In this document: one piece after another, positions 1 through 9,152 of the stretch
Layout of the letters: each line of letters begins with the position of its first letter
How positions within the stretch are numbered: position 1 is the stretch's first letter
Notes under the pieces: generated by a model
Told to the model about the DNA's origin: nothing
Seen by the model: the letters and a program-made list of their open reading frames with translations, nothing else
Databases searched by the model: none
DNA from: Terriglobia bacterium
Lineage (GTDB): Bacteria; Acidobacteriota; Terriglobia; Bryobacterales; Bryobacteraceae
DNA: 32,011 bases
Reading direction: 5' to 3'
Assembly: GCA_010084195.1 (NCBI GenBank)
Contig: RGPS01000046.1
Span: 1-32,011, forward strand
Program-made: the position numbers and the translations under genes

Positions 1-2824
1 TACTCCGGAGCACATTGCGGCGATTGCTAAAGCTTTGGAGGGGCGCCATCCGCGCGAGTTGCGGTCGGCGACGACGGCTGTCAGTGTGTCGGTGCCGGAA
101 AGCTTTGTTGGGGCCACGGCGTCGGGCCCGAAGCCTTTGCGGCTTTCGGGGTCGCAGCCGTTTACGCAGCAGCAGGGTGTGTACATCATGCTGGGCGAGC
201 GGACGAACGTGGCCGGATCTCCGAAGTTCGCGAAGCTGATTAAGGAAGGCAAGTTCGAGGAAGCGGTCAGCATCGCCCGGCAGCAGGTGGAGAACGGGGC
301 CAACGTCATCGACATCTGCATGGACGAGGGCATGATTGATGGCGTGGCGGCGATGACGCGCTACCTGCAGCTTCTGGGCAGTGAGCCGGAAGTGGCGAAG
401 GTGCCGTTCATGGTGGACTCCTCGAAGTGGGAGGTCATCGAGGCCGGCCTGAAGTGCCTGCAGGGTAAGGGCATCGTGAACTCGCTTTCTCTGAAGGAAG
501 GTGAGGAGAAGTTTCGCGAGAACGCCGCTAAGGTTCTGAAGTATGGTGCCGCAGTGGTGGTGATGGCGTTCGACGAACAGGGCCAGGCTGCCACTTACGA
601 AGAGAAGATTCGTATCTGCAGTCGCGCGTATCGCATCCTGGTTGACGAGATCGGCTTTCCGCCGGAAGACATTATTTTCGATCCGAATATCCTCACGGTT
701 GCGACGGGGATGGAGGAGCACAACAACTACGCGGTTGACTTCATTAACGCGACGCGCTGGATCAAGGAAAACCTGCCGCACGCGAAGGTGAGCGGGGGCG
801 TTTCGAATATCTCGTTCAGCTTCCGGGGCAACAACAAAGTGCGCGAGGCCATGCACTCGGCGTTTCTCTACCATGCGATTGCGGCGGGCATGGACATGGG
901 CATTGTGAATGCCGGGATGCTGGAGGTTTACGAGGAAATTGAGCCGGAGCTGAAGGTTCTGGTTGAAGACGTTCTGCTGAACCGCAGGCCGGATGCTACG
1001 GAGCGTTTGGTGGAGTTCGGCGAGGCGTTAAAAGCGGCCAGTGCGGGCACCACTGAGGTGAGCGAGAAGAAGGCCGAAGAGTGGCGCAACGGTACGGTGG
1101 AAGCGCGGCTTTCTCACGCCCTGGTGAAGGGGATCGATACCTATATCGAGATCGACGCCGAAGAGGCGCGCGTGAAGCTGGGTCGGCCTCTGCTGGTGAT
1201 TGAAGGGCCGTTGATGGACGGCATGGGGGTGGTGGGGGATCTGTTCGGCGCGGGCAAGATGTTCCTGCCCCAGGTGGTGAAGTCCGCGCGGGTGATGAAG
1301 AAAGCGGTGGCGCATCTGACGCCGTTTATGGAAGCCGAGAAGGCGGCCATGGTGGCGGCGGGTGAAACTGTAAAAGCGCAGGGGAAGATTGTGCTGGCCA
1401 CGGTGAAGGGCGACGTTCACGACATTGGCAAGAACATCGTTGGCGTGGTGCTGGCCTGCAATAACTATGAAGTGATCGACATGGGCGTGATGGTCTCATG
1501 CGAGAAAATTCTGGAGCGCGCGAAGGCTGAGAAGGCGGATATCATCGGCCTGAGCGGGCTGATTACGCCGTCACTTGATGAGATGGTTTACGTTGCGAAA
1601 GAGATGGAACGGCAGGGCTTTAAGCTGCCGCTGCTGGTAGGGGGCGCGACGACGAGCCGGGCGCATACGGCGATCAAGATTGCGCCGCACTATAGTGAGC
1701 CGGTGGTGCATGTTCTGGACGCGAGCCGGGCAGTGCCGGTGACGACGAGTCTTCTGAGTGAGGACGGGCGGGCCGGGTTTGTGGAGCAGCATCGGGCAGA
1801 CTACGAGGCTGTACGAAAGGCCTATCTGACGCCGCGCCAGAAGGCAATTCCGTTCGTAACGGCATGTGAGCGTCGGACACCAATTGAGTGGCGCGCGGAG
1901 GATTTGCCTGTGCCGTCTTTCACGGGAGTGCGGCAGCTGGAGAACTTCCCGCTGGCGACGTTGCGTGAGTTTATTGACTGGTCGCCGTTCTTCCATACGT
2001 GGGGGTTGAAGGGGATTTATCCGCGGATTCTGGATCACGAAGGACATGGTGCGCAGGCCCGGCAGGTCTTTGAAGAAGGCAACGTTTTGCTGGACAAAAT
2101 CATTGCGGGGAACCTGCTGACGGCGCGTGCGGTTTATGGGCTCTTTCCGGCCAACGCTGTGGGCGAAGATGTGGAACTGTACGGGGACGAGAGTCGGGAC
2201 GTCGTGGTGGGGAAATTTCACTTCCTGCGGCAGCAGGTGCGGGAAGATAACCGGCCCTGTCGGTCGCTGGTGGATTTTGTTGCTCCGAAGGAAACGGGTC
2301 TGGCCGACCATATCGGCGCTTTTGCCGTCACGACCGGCATTGGTCTGAAGGAACTGTGTGACCAGTTCCGGGCAGAGAATGACGACTATAACGCCATCAT
2401 GGCGGAGGCTTTGGCGGACCGGCTGGCCGAAGCGTTTGCGGAGTATCTGCACAAGCGGGTTCGGGACGAATGGGGTTACGGTGTCGCGGAAGGCCTGAGC
2501 CACGAGGATTTCATTCAGGAGAAGTATCGCGGTATCCGGCCGGCACCGGGGTATCCGGCTTGTCCCGATCATACGGAGAAGGGGCCGCTCTGGAATTTGC
2601 TGGATGTTGAGGCGAAGACCGGGATGCGGATCACGGAGTCGTTTGCGATGTGGCCGGGGTCGAGTGTGAGCGGGCTTTATTTCGCGCACCCGGAATCGCG
2701 TTATTTCAGTTTGGGCAAGATCGACCGGGATCAGGTGGGTGAATACAGCGAGCGCAAGGGTATGAGTGTGGCTGAAGTGGAGCGGTGGCTGGGACCGAAT
2801 CTGAATTACGACCGGGCAAGCTGA
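1..2824 (+). CDS. metH: Methionine synthase, cobalamin-dependent (5'-truncated by window)
   Basis: This is the 3' part of methionine synthase, which moves a methyl group from methyltetrahydrofolate through cobalamin to homocysteine. The first complete codon is base 2 and the frame is already open, so about 940 residues are visible of a family usually near 1,200; most of the homocysteine-binding domain lies off the window. In order I see the end of that domain, the pterin-binding barrel from about fragment residue 60 ([12 protein letters not shown]), the cobalamin cap ([18 protein letters not shown]), the B12-binding Rossmann module with D-x-H-x-x-G (D471, H473 as lower cobalt ligand, G476), and the reactivation domain with the AdoMet-binding signature RGIRPAPGY (R843 to Y851). 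All hallmark residues are intact, so the enzyme should work. It ends 58 bases before the toxin-antitoxin pair. Confidence 0.96.
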   Translation, partial: TPEHIAAIAKALEGRHPRELRSATTAVSVSVPESFVGATASGPKPLRLSGSQPFTQQQGVYIMLGERTNVAGSPKFAKLIKEGKFEEAVSIARQQVENGANVIDICMDEGMIDGVAAMTRYLQLLGSEPEVAKVPFMVDSSKWEVIEAGLKCLQGKGIVNSLSLKEGEEKFRENAAKVLKYGAAVVVMAFDEQGQAATYEEKIRICSRAYRILVDEIGFPPEDIIFDPNILTVATGMEEHNNYAVDFINATRWIKENLPHAKVSGGVSNISFSFRGNNKVREAMHSAFLYHAIAAGMDMGIVNAGMLEVYEEIEPELKVLVEDVLLNRRPDATERLVEFGEALKAASAGTTEVSEKKAEEWRNGTVEARLSHALVKGIDTYIEIDAEEARVKLGRPLLVIEGPLMDGMGVVGDLFGAGKMFLPQVVKSARVMKKAVAHLTPFMEAEKAAMVAAGETVKAQGKIVLATVKGDVHDIGKNIVGVVLACNNYEVIDMGVMVSCEKILERAKAEKADIIGLSGLITPSLDEMVYVAKEMERQGFKLPLLVGGATTSRAHTAIKIAPHYSEPVVHVLDASRAVPVTTSLLSEDGRAGFVEQHRADYEAVRKAYLTPRQKAIPFVTACERRTPIEWRAEDLPVPSFTGVRQLENFPLATLREFIDWSPFFHTWGLKGIYPRILDHEGHGAQARQVFEEGNVLLDKIIAGNLLTARAVYGLFPANAVGEDVELYGDESRDVVVGKFHFLRQQVREDNRPCRSLVDFVAPKETGLADHIGAFAVTTGIGLKELCDQFRAENDDYNAIMAEALADRLAEAFAEYLHKRVRDEWGYGVAEGLSHEDFIQEKYRGIRPAPGYPACPDHTEKGPLWNLLDVEAKTGMRITESFAMWPGSSVSGLYFAHPESRYFSLGKIDRDQVGEYSERKGMSVAEVERWLGPNLNYDRAS

Positions 2825-2847
2825 GTTCGGAAGGGGCAGTCAAACAG

Positions 2848-2884
2848 AGTGACTGGTCAATAAAAATGACTATACTGAAGTCAT
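2848..2884 (+). promoter_or_regulatory. Promoter and candidate operator of the toxin-antitoxin operon
   Basis: A good -10 hexamer TATACT (2871-2876) lies six bases before the antitoxin ATG (2883), with a weak -35 GTGACT (2849-2854) 16 bases upstream. ATGACT (2866-2871) and AGTCAT (2879-2884) form a perfect inverted repeat with a 7-base spacer that covers the -10 and the start codon. Phd-type antitoxins usually repress their own operon at palindromes over the promoter, so this is the likely operator. The predicted transcription start falls on or beside the ATG, which implies a leaderless mRNA. The sites are seen; their use is inferred. Confidence 0.5.
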
Positions 2885-3101
2885 GATACAGATTAGTGCG
2901 TCGCGGTTCAAAGAGCAGTGTCTCTCGATTCTGGACAACCTTGGGCCCGAGGGTATCGTTGTGACGAAACACGGAAAAGCTGTGGCCTTCTTGACCCCGG
3001 TGGATTCCGGCTGTGCCGCCCTGATTGGCAGCATGAGGGGACAGGTTCAGGTATCGGGCGATGTTTTCTCCACGGGAGTGACATGGAATGCTCAATCTTG
3101 A
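2883..3101 (+). CDS. Phd/YefM-family antitoxin
   Basis: A 72-residue protein beginning MIQISASRFKEQC and containing V-V-T-K-H-G-K-A-V-A, the N-terminal DNA-binding signature of Phd/YefM antitoxins (family usually 70-90 residues). The N-terminal half should dimerise and bind the operon promoter; the C-terminal tail should wrap and inhibit the PIN toxin encoded next. The toxin start overlaps the last 14 bases of this gene, so translation is coupled. No Shine-Dalgarno is needed if the message is leaderless, as the -10 position suggests. Family assignment is by motif and by the neighbour; confidence is high for the pair, lower for the exact subfamily. Confidence 0.85.
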   Translation: MIQISASRFKEQCLSILDNLGPEGIVVTKHGKAVAFLTPVDSGCAALIGSMRGQVQVSGDVFSTGVTWNAQS

Positions 3102-3453
3102 TACGCATATTCTGCTGTTCGCGCTCGATGGGACGCTGACCGCTGCGGAGCGAAAACTGCTGACTGCAGAGCGGTGGGGCATATCGGCAATAGTGTTGTG
3201 GGAAGTTGCGAAACTTGCTCAGTTGGGCCGGATTGCGGTGGATGTTCGCAGTCCTGAATTCAAGAAGATACTGTCCCGTGTGCAGGTTTGGCCCCTTGAT
3301 CTCGCGGTTTGCACTAAGTCCACGGAACTGGATTTCAGCAGTGATCCCGCTGACGAGTTGATCGCGGCGACCAGTATCGTCCACGGTGTTCCGCTGGTGA
3401 CGCGGGACCGGAAGATCCGGAAGTCCAAAATCGTGCCTTTCGCGCGGGGCTAA
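3088..3453 (+). CDS. PIN-domain ribonuclease toxin (VapC-like)
   Basis: A 121-residue single PIN domain, the usual size for VapC toxins, which are Mg-dependent endoribonucleases that cleave tRNA or rRNA. The acidic active-site set is present: D5 in LDTHILL, E39 in ISAIVLWEVAKL, D89 in DPADELIAATS and D107 in LVTRDRKI. The layout W-E-V-A-K-L followed by D-P-A-D-x-L-I-A-A-T matches the subgroup partnered by Phd/YefM-like antitoxins. A GGAG sits at 3075-3078, nine bases before the ATG, and the gene overlaps the antitoxin by 14 bases. It ends only eight bases before the convergent AraC-type gene, with no terminator between them. All catalytic residues are intact, so the toxin is probably active. 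Confidence 0.87.
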   Translation: MLNLDTHILLFALDGTLTAAERKLLTAERWGISAIVLWEVAKLAQLGRIAVDVRSPEFKKILSRVQVWPLDLAVCTKSTELDFSSDPADELIAATSIVHGVPLVTRDRKIRKSKIVPFARG

Positions 3454-3461
3454 GCGTCAAG

Positions 3462-4379
3462 TTATCGGCTTGCCTCGGGGGCCACCGATCTTCCGGCTTT
3501 ACACCGCTGAACGGAGTTTTCGGACATCCCGTACAGGCGGTTGGCCGAAGAGGCGGCTGTATTCGCGGTTGAACTGGCTGGCGCTTCGGCCAGCATGCGG
3601 GCGCGGGCGGCCTGCAGGCGAATCTGCTTCTGGTATTGCAGGGGGCTCATCCCGGTGAGGGCCCGGAAATGGCGGTGCAGGGTGGAGGGGGCCATGCCGG
3701 CCAGTTCAGCGAGTTCTTCCACGCGGAGGTGCCGTGCGTAGTTTGCCTTAATCCAGGCGCTGACCCGGGCGGTACGCTGGCTCTGGTCGCCAGCGGTGGC
3801 GATGGCGCGTAAGCGCTCGCCGCCCGGGCCACGGAGGAGCCGGTAAACGATCTCGCGTTCGATGGCACCGCTGAGCCAGGGGATGTCCTCCGGTTTGGTG
3901 AGCAGGTCGAGCAGACGACACCAGGCGTCGAGGAACTCGGCGGTGATGGGGCCCGTGGTGATGGCAAGGCTAGTGGAGATGGCAAGGCCGGACGGGCCGA
4001 CGGGCAGGTGAAAGTCGGGGTGGCTGAGGAACTCGCGGACGACGGCGATATCGAGCTTCAGGGAGACGGCAAGACACGGTACGTCTTCGCTGGCGTCAGT
4101 AACGCTGGCGACGGTGGGCAGATCGACGGAGGTCAGCAGATAGCACGACGGATCGTGGACCAGGTATTTCGTGCCAAGCCGGACTTGTTTGCGGCCCTGC
4201 GCTACGACAATGACGCCGGGTTCGTAGGTGAGGTGGCAGGGTGGCGTGGGGGCCGTACGCCGGTGCAGGGTGAGGCGCGGAATGGCTGTGACTTGCCGCT
4301 CGGCAGAGCCAAGCAGGCGGGTCAACCTGGTGGCCAGGGCGCGTCTCAGTTCTTCTGTTCGGTCCGGTTGCACCTTCAT
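3462..4379 (-). CDS. AraC-family regulator with frameshifted C-terminus (probable pseudogene)
   Basis: The protein starts with an AraC-type N-terminal effector domain (residues about 20-175, with YEPGVIVVAQGRK) and continues into the first AraC helix-turn-helix (VEELAELAGMAPSTLHRHFR, then LTGMSPLQYQKQIRL). After QAARARMLAEA the frame gives an unrelated Ser/Ala-rich tail. The missing end is present one frame away: ASQFNREYSRLFGQPP followed by VRDVRKLRSAV and a stop at 3499-3501. Between MLAE and SQFNREY the family normally has about 16 residues (the first helices of the second helix-turn-helix); only five bases remain, so roughly 43 bases were lost together with the frame. The product therefore lacks a second DNA-binding motif and is probably inactive. 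It is divergent from the aldo/keto reductase operon, the usual target of such regulators. Confidence 0.85.
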   Translation of the reverse strand: MKVQPDRTEELRRALATRLTRLLGSAERQVTAIPRLTLHRRTAPTPPCHLTYEPGVIVVAQGRKQVRLGTKYLVHDPSCYLLTSVDLPTVASVTDASEDVPCLAVSLKLDIAVVREFLSHPDFHLPVGPSGLAISTSLAITTGPITAEFLDAWCRLLDLLTKPEDIPWLSGAIEREIVYRLLRGPGGERLRAIATAGDQSQRTARVSAWIKANYARHLRVEELAELAGMAPSTLHRHFRALTGMSPLQYQKQIRLQAARARMLAEAPASSTANTAASSANRLYGMSENSVQRCKAGRSVAPEASR

Positions 4380-4435
4380 ACAAGATAACTACTTCTGGTG
4401 GGCAGTACACAAGAGGTCGGGTCTCAATTCGGCAG

Positions 4436-5502
<1,067 letters not shown>

Positions 5503-5512
5503 AGAGGATTTG

Positions 5513-5986
5513 ATGATTACGTTCACTGTTAACGGTAAGCCGAGGAAGTACGACGGAGACGCTGAAATGCCGCTGCTCTGGGTCCTTCGGGATGAACTGG
5601 ACCTGAAAGGCACGAAGTTCGGCTGTGGGATGGGTCTTTGTGGTGCCTGCACGGTGCACGTCAACGGGAGTCCCGCGCGTTCGTGTGTGACGAAGGCCTC
5701 CGACGTGGCCGGGAAGTCCATCACGACGATTGAGGGGATTTCGGCGGATGGTACGCATCCGGTTCAGGTTGCGTGGGCGGCTATCGATGTTCCGCAATGC
5801 GGCTATTGCCAGGCGGGGCAGATCATGTCCGCGTGCGCCTTGCTGGCGAAGACGCCGAAGCCGACTGACGCCCAGATCGACACGGCGATGGGCGGGAATC
5901 TGTGCCGGTGCGGAACGTATTTGAGGATTCGCGCGGCGGTGCATGAAGCAGCAGGACAAAACAATTCGGCGAAGGTGGCAAGGTGA
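5513..5986 (+). CDS. (2Fe-2S)-binding subunit of a xanthine-oxidase-family dehydrogenase (IorA-like)
   Basis: A 157-residue protein with two iron-sulphur domains. The N-terminal ferredoxin-type domain carries C38, C43, C46 and C58 ([17 protein letters not shown]), and the C-terminal four-helix domain carries C96, C99, C131 and C133 ([10 protein letters not shown] and GNLCRCGTY). This is the small subunit of molybdenum hydroxylases of the isoquinoline 1-oxidoreductase type; it passes electrons from the molybdenum centre. I prefer the ATG at 5513, seven bases after AGAGG, over the TTG one codon earlier. The stop overlaps the GTG of the large subunit by four bases. No FAD subunit is encoded here, as expected for this type, where electrons leave through a cytochrome. 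Confidence 0.93.
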   Translation: MITFTVNGKPRKYDGDAEMPLLWVLRDELDLKGTKFGCGMGLCGACTVHVNGSPARSCVTKASDVAGKSITTIEGISADGTHPVQVAWAAIDVPQCGYCQAGQIMSACALLAKTPKPTDAQIDTAMGGNLCRCGTYLRIRAAVHEAAGQNNSAKVAR

Positions 5987-8208
5987 GTATGAACAGACGT
6001 TTCTTCCTGCAGGCGTCGGCTGCGGCCGGCGGTGGCTTGCTGCTCGGGCTCGGCCTTGAAGCGGACTTAAAGGCTCAGGGGCGGGGTGGTGGTCCGGGGC
6101 TGTTGCCGAAGGATTTCATCACCATCGCGGCGGATGGCACGGCGACGCTGGTCGCGAAGAATCAGGAACTGGGACAGGGGGCTCTGAACCTTCTGCCGAT
6201 GTTGATGGCGGAAGAACTGGACGTGGACTGGAAGGCCGTCCGCATTGTGCGTTCGGGCGTGGGACCGCAGTACGGAGGGCAGATCACGGGCGGCAGTTCA
6301 GCCACGCCATCCAACTGGGAGCCCATGCGGAGGCTGGGGGCGGCGGCCCGGCAGATGCTGGTGGCCGCGGCGGCGCAGACCTGGGGCGTGGCTCCGGAAG
6401 AGTGCACCACGGCGAGCGGCGTGGTGATGCATGCGGCGTCGAACCGCAAGCTGGGCTACGGAGAGCTTGCGGCAAAGGCTGCTGCGATGCCGGTACCGGC
6501 GTTCGCGTCTCTGAAGCTCAAAGATGCGAAGGATTTCCGGATCATTGGCAAGAGCACGGCGGGTGCAGAGACGAAGGAAATTGTAACCGGCAAGCCGATC
6601 TTCGGTATTGACGTGACGTTGCCCGGGATGCTGTACGCGGCGTTTGAGAAGTCTCCCGTGATGGGGGGCAAGGTGGTGAGTGCGAATCTGGACGTTGTCC
6701 GAAAGCTGAAGGGCGTGAAGCATGCCTTTGTAATTGAAGGCATTCGCGCGGCTACGGATTACCCGAACTATCTTTTCGGGGGACCCGGCTTTGAGGCGGG
6801 TGTGGCAATTGTGGCGGACAGTTGGTGGGCTGCGCAGTCGGCCAGAAAACAGCTGGTAGTGAAGTGGGATGACGGCAAGTGGGGTGGTCAGGACAGCGAA
6901 GCGAATGAGCGCAAAGCGGATGAACTGGCGAAGAAGCCGGCCGCGCGCACGTTGCGGAAGAATGGCGACACAGAGGCTGTCTTCCAGCGGAAAGACGTGA
7001 AGGTTCTGGAAGCCCGGTACGTTTTCCCGCACATTGCGCACGTCACCATGGAGCCACAGAACTGCACGGCGCATTATCGGGACGGGAAGCTCGACATCTG
7101 GTCGACAAGCCAGTTTCCGGCACCGGGGCGTGCTTCTGTGGCGCAGTTGCTGGGCATGCCGGAAGCGGATATTACGCTCCACATGGTGCGTGCCGGCGGC
7201 GGGTTCGGTCGCCGTGCGTATAACGACAGCATGTTGGAAGCTGCGTGGATTTCGAAGACCGTGGGCGCGCCGGTGAAGCTGCTGTGGAGCCGGGAGGACG
7301 ATGTCCGCCATGATTTCTACCGGTGCGGCGGGTTTCAGTTCTTTAAGGGCGCGGTGGACGGGGCAGGGAAGCTGGCGGCGTGGAGCAACCATTTTGTGGC
7401 TTATGGTGAAGGCGACACCTTCATCAATGACGGCGGGTTCAACCCTGGCGAGTTTCCGGCCGGGTACGTAGAAAACCTGCTGGTGCAGACGTCCACAATG
7501 CCGTTGGGGTTGAAGACGGGGGCGCTGCGGGCACCGGGCTCGAACAGTATTGCCTGGGTGATGCAGTCGTTCATGGATGAGCTGGCTCTTGCGGCAGGGA
7601 AAGACCCGATGGAGTTTCGGCTGGAGGTGCTGAAGAATGCAGTACCGGCGACGGCTGCTCCGGGACGAGGCGGCGGTCGGGCAGGCCTGAATGCAGCGCG
7701 GATGGCCGATGTGATTCGGCTGGCGGCGGAGAAATCGGGCTGGGGGAAGCGGCAGTTACCGAAGGGAACGGGACTGGGCATCGCGTTTCATTACAGCCAT
7801 AGCGGCTACTTTGCCGAGGTGGCTGAAGTGAGTGTGAGTGCGGACAAGAAGGTGAAGGTGAATAAAGTCTGGGTAGCCGGCGATGTTGGCAGCCAGATCA
7901 TCAACCCGAGTTCGGCGGAAAGCCAGGTGCAGGGTGCGGTGATTGACGGCCTGAGCGAGATGATGCAGGAGATCACCCTGAAAGAGGGGCGTGTGGTGCA
8001 GGGCAATTACAATCAGCATCCGGTGCTGAGAATTGCGCAGGCTCCGGCGATTGAAGTGCACTTCCTGAAGAGTAATAATCCGCCTTCAGGCCTGGGCGAG
8101 CCGGCATTGCCGCCGATCATTCCGGCCACGGCCAATGCGATTTTTGCAGCTACGGGCGAACGGCTCCGCACGATGCCGATGTCGAAACAGGGCTTTCGTT
8201 TCGCGTAG
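5983..8208 (+). CDS. Molybdopterin-binding subunit of a xanthine-oxidase-family dehydrogenase (IorB-like), Tat-exported
   Basis: A 741-residue large subunit that binds the molybdenum cofactor and hydroxylates an aldehyde or N-heterocycle. A Tat signal opens it ([15 protein letters not shown], arginines 5-6). The body has the two-part cofactor domain, with [26 protein letters not shown] and [12 protein letters not shown], and the catalytic glutamate at the C-terminal [10 protein letters not shown] (E706). The GTG at 5983 overlaps the small-subunit stop by four bases and has AAGGTGG four bases upstream; an ATG at 5989 is the alternative. Both subunits would cross together by the Tat route, because the small one has no signal. 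Many relatives have a c-type cytochrome gene next door, but none follows here. The substrate cannot be deduced. Confidence 0.92.
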   Translation: MSMNRRFFLQASAAAGGGLLLGLGLEADLKAQGRGGGPGLLPKDFITIAADGTATLVAKNQELGQGALNLLPMLMAEELDVDWKAVRIVRSGVGPQYGGQITGGSSATPSNWEPMRRLGAAARQMLVAAAAQTWGVAPEECTTASGVVMHAASNRKLGYGELAAKAAAMPVPAFASLKLKDAKDFRIIGKSTAGAETKEIVTGKPIFGIDVTLPGMLYAAFEKSPVMGGKVVSANLDVVRKLKGVKHAFVIEGIRAATDYPNYLFGGPGFEAGVAIVADSWWAAQSARKQLVVKWDDGKWGGQDSEANERKADELAKKPAARTLRKNGDTEAVFQRKDVKVLEARYVFPHIAHVTMEPQNCTAHYRDGKLDIWSTSQFPAPGRASVAQLLGMPEADITLHMVRAGGGFGRRAYNDSMLEAAWISKTVGAPVKLLWSREDDVRHDFYRCGGFQFFKGAVDGAGKLAAWSNHFVAYGEGDTFINDGGFNPGEFPAGYVENLLVQTSTMPLGLKTGALRAPGSNSIAWVMQSFMDELALAAGKDPMEFRLEVLKNAVPATAAPGRGGGRAGLNAARMADVIRLAAEKSGWGKRQLPKGTGLGIAFHYSHSGYFAEVAEVSVSADKKVKVNKVWVAGDVGSQIINPSSAESQVQGAVIDGLSEMMQEITLKEGRVVQGNYNQHPVLRIAQAPAIEVHFLKSNNPPSGLGEPALPPIIPATANAIFAATGERLRTMPMSKQGFRFA

Positions 8209-8280
8209 GGGTGAATGGGGAGAGTGACAGCGGCGCGCCGGGCCGGACGGGCCACGCCTTCCATCGCCATAAACTTGCAG

Positions 8281-8292
8281 TACACTGTCCAG
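8281..8292 (+). promoter_or_regulatory. -10-like element directly before the DUF1080 gene (leaderless)
   Basis: TACACT (8281-8286) lies six bases before the ATG at 8293 and there is no convincing Shine-Dalgarno. A weak CTTCCA (8258-8263) is 17 bases upstream as a possible -35. The arrangement is the same as before the antitoxin gene and suggests a leaderless message. Confidence 0.35.
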
Positions 8293-9057
8293 ATGAGAGT
8301 AACCAGCACGTTGATCGCTTTGTTGCTGGCGGTCATGGGCGCCAGCGCTCAGTCGCCCGCACCTGCGCCGTGGGTCTCGCTTTTTAATGGCCGGGATTAC
8401 ACCGGCTGGAAACTCGTTGGGCCGACGAATCTCGCCCCGGCCCAAATTGAAGACGGCGCGATGTTGTTGCGGCAACGAACCAACACGGCCGAGCACACGT
8501 TCGTCACTTCCACGGAAAAATACGGCGACTTCATTCTCGAACTGGATTTGAAGGACGATCCCGGCTTCAACAGCGGCATTCTGCTGCGGTGCGTGGAGGC
8601 AAGTGCGGATGCCAAAGTGCGGCTCAACGGCTATCAGGTGAAGATTGACAATACGGCCCGCGCCTGGACGGGAGGGGTGTTCGATGACTTCGGTGATTCG
8701 TGGCGCTGGCTGCACGACCTTGCGGACAACGGAGCGGGCCGCGCCGCGTTTCAGCTGGGTAAGTGGGCGCATTTCCGAATCGAGTGCATCGGCGATACGA
8801 TCAAGGTCTGGGTGAACGGAGTCCCCACGTCTCATCTGGTGGACGAAAAATATCGCGACGGTAACATCGCGTTTAAGATCCACTCGCTCGGCGACAAGCC
8901 CAACGACACGCAGAACGTGATCCGGCTGAAGAACATCCGCATCATCACTGCGCAGCCGAAGCGTTATGTGCAAGCGATGGAATTGCCGCCGCGCCGTGCA
9001 CCCGCCACGCCGGGTACGTTTGACAAGGCGAAGCCTGCCAGTATCGCTCTGCGGTGA
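8293..9057 (+). CDS. Secreted DUF1080 (3-keto-disaccharide hydrolase-like) protein
   Basis: A 254-residue exported protein. A Sec signal peptide covers about residues 1-20 (MRVTSTLIALLLAVMGASA, cut before QSPAP). The rest is one concanavalin-like jelly-roll of the DUF1080 family: WVSLFNGRDYTGWK at the start, FILELDLKDDPGFNSGILLR in the middle, and a C-terminal INVVIRLKNIRI-like strand (NVIRLKNIRII). Members act on or bind sugars, with some shown to hydrolyse 3-keto-glycosides; whether this one is catalytic is not clear. I start at the ATG at 8293 because upstream in-frame codons would place a charged stretch before the signal peptide. It is 84 bases from the molybdenum subunit and convergent with the propeller gene after it. 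Confidence 0.88.
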   Translation: MRVTSTLIALLLAVMGASAQSPAPAPWVSLFNGRDYTGWKLVGPTNLAPAQIEDGAMLLRQRTNTAEHTFVTSTEKYGDFILELDLKDDPGFNSGILLRCVEASADAKVRLNGYQVKIDNTARAWTGGVFDDFGDSWRWLHDLADNGAGRAAFQLGKWAHFRIECIGDTIKVWVNGVPTSHLVDEKYRDGNIAFKIHSLGDKPNDTQNVIRLKNIRIITAQPKRYVQAMELPPRRAPATPGTFDKAKPASIALR

Positions 9058-9104
9058 CACCTTCATTTCCGTCGTGAATACTGCGATCCTGGGCAATGTT
9101 GGGC

Positions 9105-9134
9105 CACTCCCTTCACGGTCGTGGTTCGGTAGCG
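9105..9134. repeat. Degenerate copy of the convergent-junction repeat
   Basis: The stretch CTTCACGGTC then GTGGTTCGGTAGCGC matches the left half of the repeat described at 20642 and 27683 (CTGACGGTC, GGGGTTCGGTAGAGC) with a few changes and a two-base gap. It lies between two converging genes, like the other copies. The right half is not recognisable. Confidence 0.45.
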
Positions 9135-9152
9135 CAAGGTGATGAGTGGTGA

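Noticed and set aside
1571-2689. A 372-codon minus-strand frame opposite metH
   Set aside because: metH is intact here with its activation-domain motifs; the antisense frame has the biased composition of a shadow.
2883-3453. Toxin-antitoxin pair as a mark of a mobile island
   Set aside because: No integrase, attachment site or flanking repeat is visible, and the neighbouring genes are ordinary chromosomal ones; it can only be called a possible insertion.
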